The notes beneath the pieces are model-generated. The model made no database searches. It saw only the letters and a program-made list of their open reading frames with translations, and was not told the origin of the DNA. From a virus, in the IMG/VR virus record IMGVR_UViG_3300037621_000475, positions 1-31,364 of that record: DNA of 31,364 nucleotides. The stretch is one strand, 5' to 3'. Shown piece after piece: positions 30,506 through 31,364 of this stretch (positions are counted from its first letter, which is position 1; each line of letters begins with the position of its first letter). The position numbers and the translations under genes are program-made.

Positions 30506-31364
30506 TTAACGTGTTAGTGTGTACACGTTCACAGGTTCGGTTTTGCCCTTGACTGTGATGCTGTCAACAAACTCAAAAGGAAACTTATCGTCGATTACCT
30601 TTTTGGTCTGCTCACCTACTATCAAAGTGTGTCCTAGTGTCTTACTTGCACTCTCTAGTCGTGCCGCAAGATTAACAGGATCACCTATGACGGAGTAATC
30701 AAACCTCTGATCTGATCCCATGTTACCAACCAGTGCCTCCCCTGAGTTGATACCAATGCCTATCTTTATGTTTGGTAAATTTTCTGCAGTAAGTTGTGTG
30801 TTCAGCATGGCCAATTCTGATTGCATCTGCGAAGCAGTAAGCACTGCCAACATCTGATGATCCGCAGTCTTTAGTGGTGCGTTCCAGAATGCCATGATAC
30901 AGTCACCCATGAACTTGTCCACAGTACCACCATTGCCAATTATGACGTTGGTCATGCGTGTTAGGAATCTATTGATCAGTTTTGTAAGTTCTGCTGGATT
31001 GTCCTTGTACTGTTCTGATATGGGAGTGAACCCTCTGATGTCGCAGAACATGAAAGTCATGTATCTTGTTTCTCCACCCAGTTTCAATAAGCCAGGATCT
31101 TTCTGTAACTTCTTGACCATTCTGGGATCTAGGTAGTGTTCAAACTGTTTCTTGATCTGTTGTCGTAGTCTGCTCTGTGTCGCGAAGTTGTTGTACACTG
31201 AATGAGCCCAGATTAAAAACACAGACAGCACAATCCAAGATGGATCCACAAGGAACCCTTTGTTTGTGTATGCCATGAATGCGCCGTACACAACACCAAT
31301 CTCCACGAAGAACAACAGAGGCACTGCTAGTAGCACACTGGTTCTCGGCAGTACAAGTATTAAC
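30506..31364 (-). CDS. Class III adenylate cyclase with N-terminal membrane segments (5' end outside window)
   Basis: The frame remains open to the last base. A GTG at 31336 could start a 276-aa protein, but codons further up continue a hydrophobic segment, so the gene is probably longer, possibly with a CHASE2-type sensor. Numbered from that GTG: hydrophobic helices at about 1-20 and 32-48; then a linker FEHYLDPRMV typical of CHASE2 cyclases; then the catalytic domain. Active-site residues are present: D99 in FCDIRGFT and D143-D145 region in KFMGDCIMAFW (metal), K141 (base recognition), and YSVIGDPVNLAARLE with D219, N222 and R226. This looks catalytically complete for ATP to cAMP conversion. 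Cyclases are unusual in tailed phages, and altering host cAMP would be the inferred effect. Confidence 0.8.
   Translation of the reverse strand, partial: LILVLPRTSVLLAVPLLFFVEIGVVYGAFMAYTNKGFLVDPSWIVLSVFLIWAHSVYNNFATQSRLRQQIKKQFEHYLDPRMVKKLQKDPGLLKLGGETRYMTFMFCDIRGFTPISEQYKDNPAELTKLINRFLTRMTNVIIGNGGTVDKFMGDCIMAFWNAPLKTADHQMLAVLTASQMQSELAMLNTQLTAENLPNIKIGIGINSGEALVGNMGSDQRFDYSVIGDPVNLAARLESASKTLGHTLIVGEQTKKVIDDKFPFEFVDSITVKGKTEPVNVYTLTR

Overview
The window looks like part of a marine T4-like myovirus genome (pelagiphage or cyanophage type). Nearly all genes are packed tail to head on the minus strand, with 1-nt stop/start overlaps. A run of long tail-fibre and Ig-domain virion genes occupies about 7.97-21.2 kb. 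Those genes are preceded by AT-rich TAAATA boxes like T4 late promoters. The rest is the usual cargo of such phages: UvdE, a GroES-like cochaperonin, HesB/IscA, QueD, HIT, DEDD exonuclease, and twitch and SPASM radical SAM proteins. No hallmark capsid, portal or terminase gene is inside the window, so the phage assignment is an inference from context. The host is unknown.

Layout. 1-1.7 kb: 5' end of an NAD-dependent formate dehydrogenase gene, UV damage endonuclease, and a ParB-like protein. 1.7-3.07 kb: the main plus-strand island, an AT-rich pair (2OG-Fe(II) oxygenase-like and PLP aminotransferase-like). 3.0-8.0 kb: minus-strand genes including a GroES-like cochaperonin, an AspH-like oxygenase, a twitch radical SAM protein and a DnaE fragment. 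8.0-21.2 kb: six virion genes, one encoding 2056 aa. 21.2-30.5 kb: a small Zn-ribbon gene on plus, then many small minus-strand genes for Fe-S carrier, radical SAM, glycosyltransferase, QueD, Sm-like, MBD4-like DNA glycosylase, HIT, exonuclease and small membrane proteins. 30.5 kb to the end: a class III adenylate cyclase cut by the window edge.

How it may work together. Five fibre or structural proteins share an N-terminal module (GDxLR...KxNxNF) and so look like paralogues docking on a common tail site. Two sets of oxygenase, radical SAM, PLP and glycosyltransferase-like enzymes suggest small-molecule or surface modification. UvdE, the MBD4-like glycosylase, the DnaE fragment and the exonuclease concern DNA. 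Formate dehydrogenase and the cyclase at the two ends would act on host metabolism and signalling.

The most striking regulatory signal is a repeated arrangement of a near-consensus sigma70 promoter (TTGACA-like, 16-17 nt, TATAAT) followed 6 nt later by ATG. It places the predicted transcription start on the first base of the start codon in several unrelated genes, implying leaderless early mRNAs. A second class of TAAATA boxes precedes virion genes. One Ig-domain gene shows a T4 gene-e-like arrangement in which a read-through transcript would hide the ribosome site. The queD leader can form an H-type pseudoknot resembling a preQ1 riboswitch in outline.
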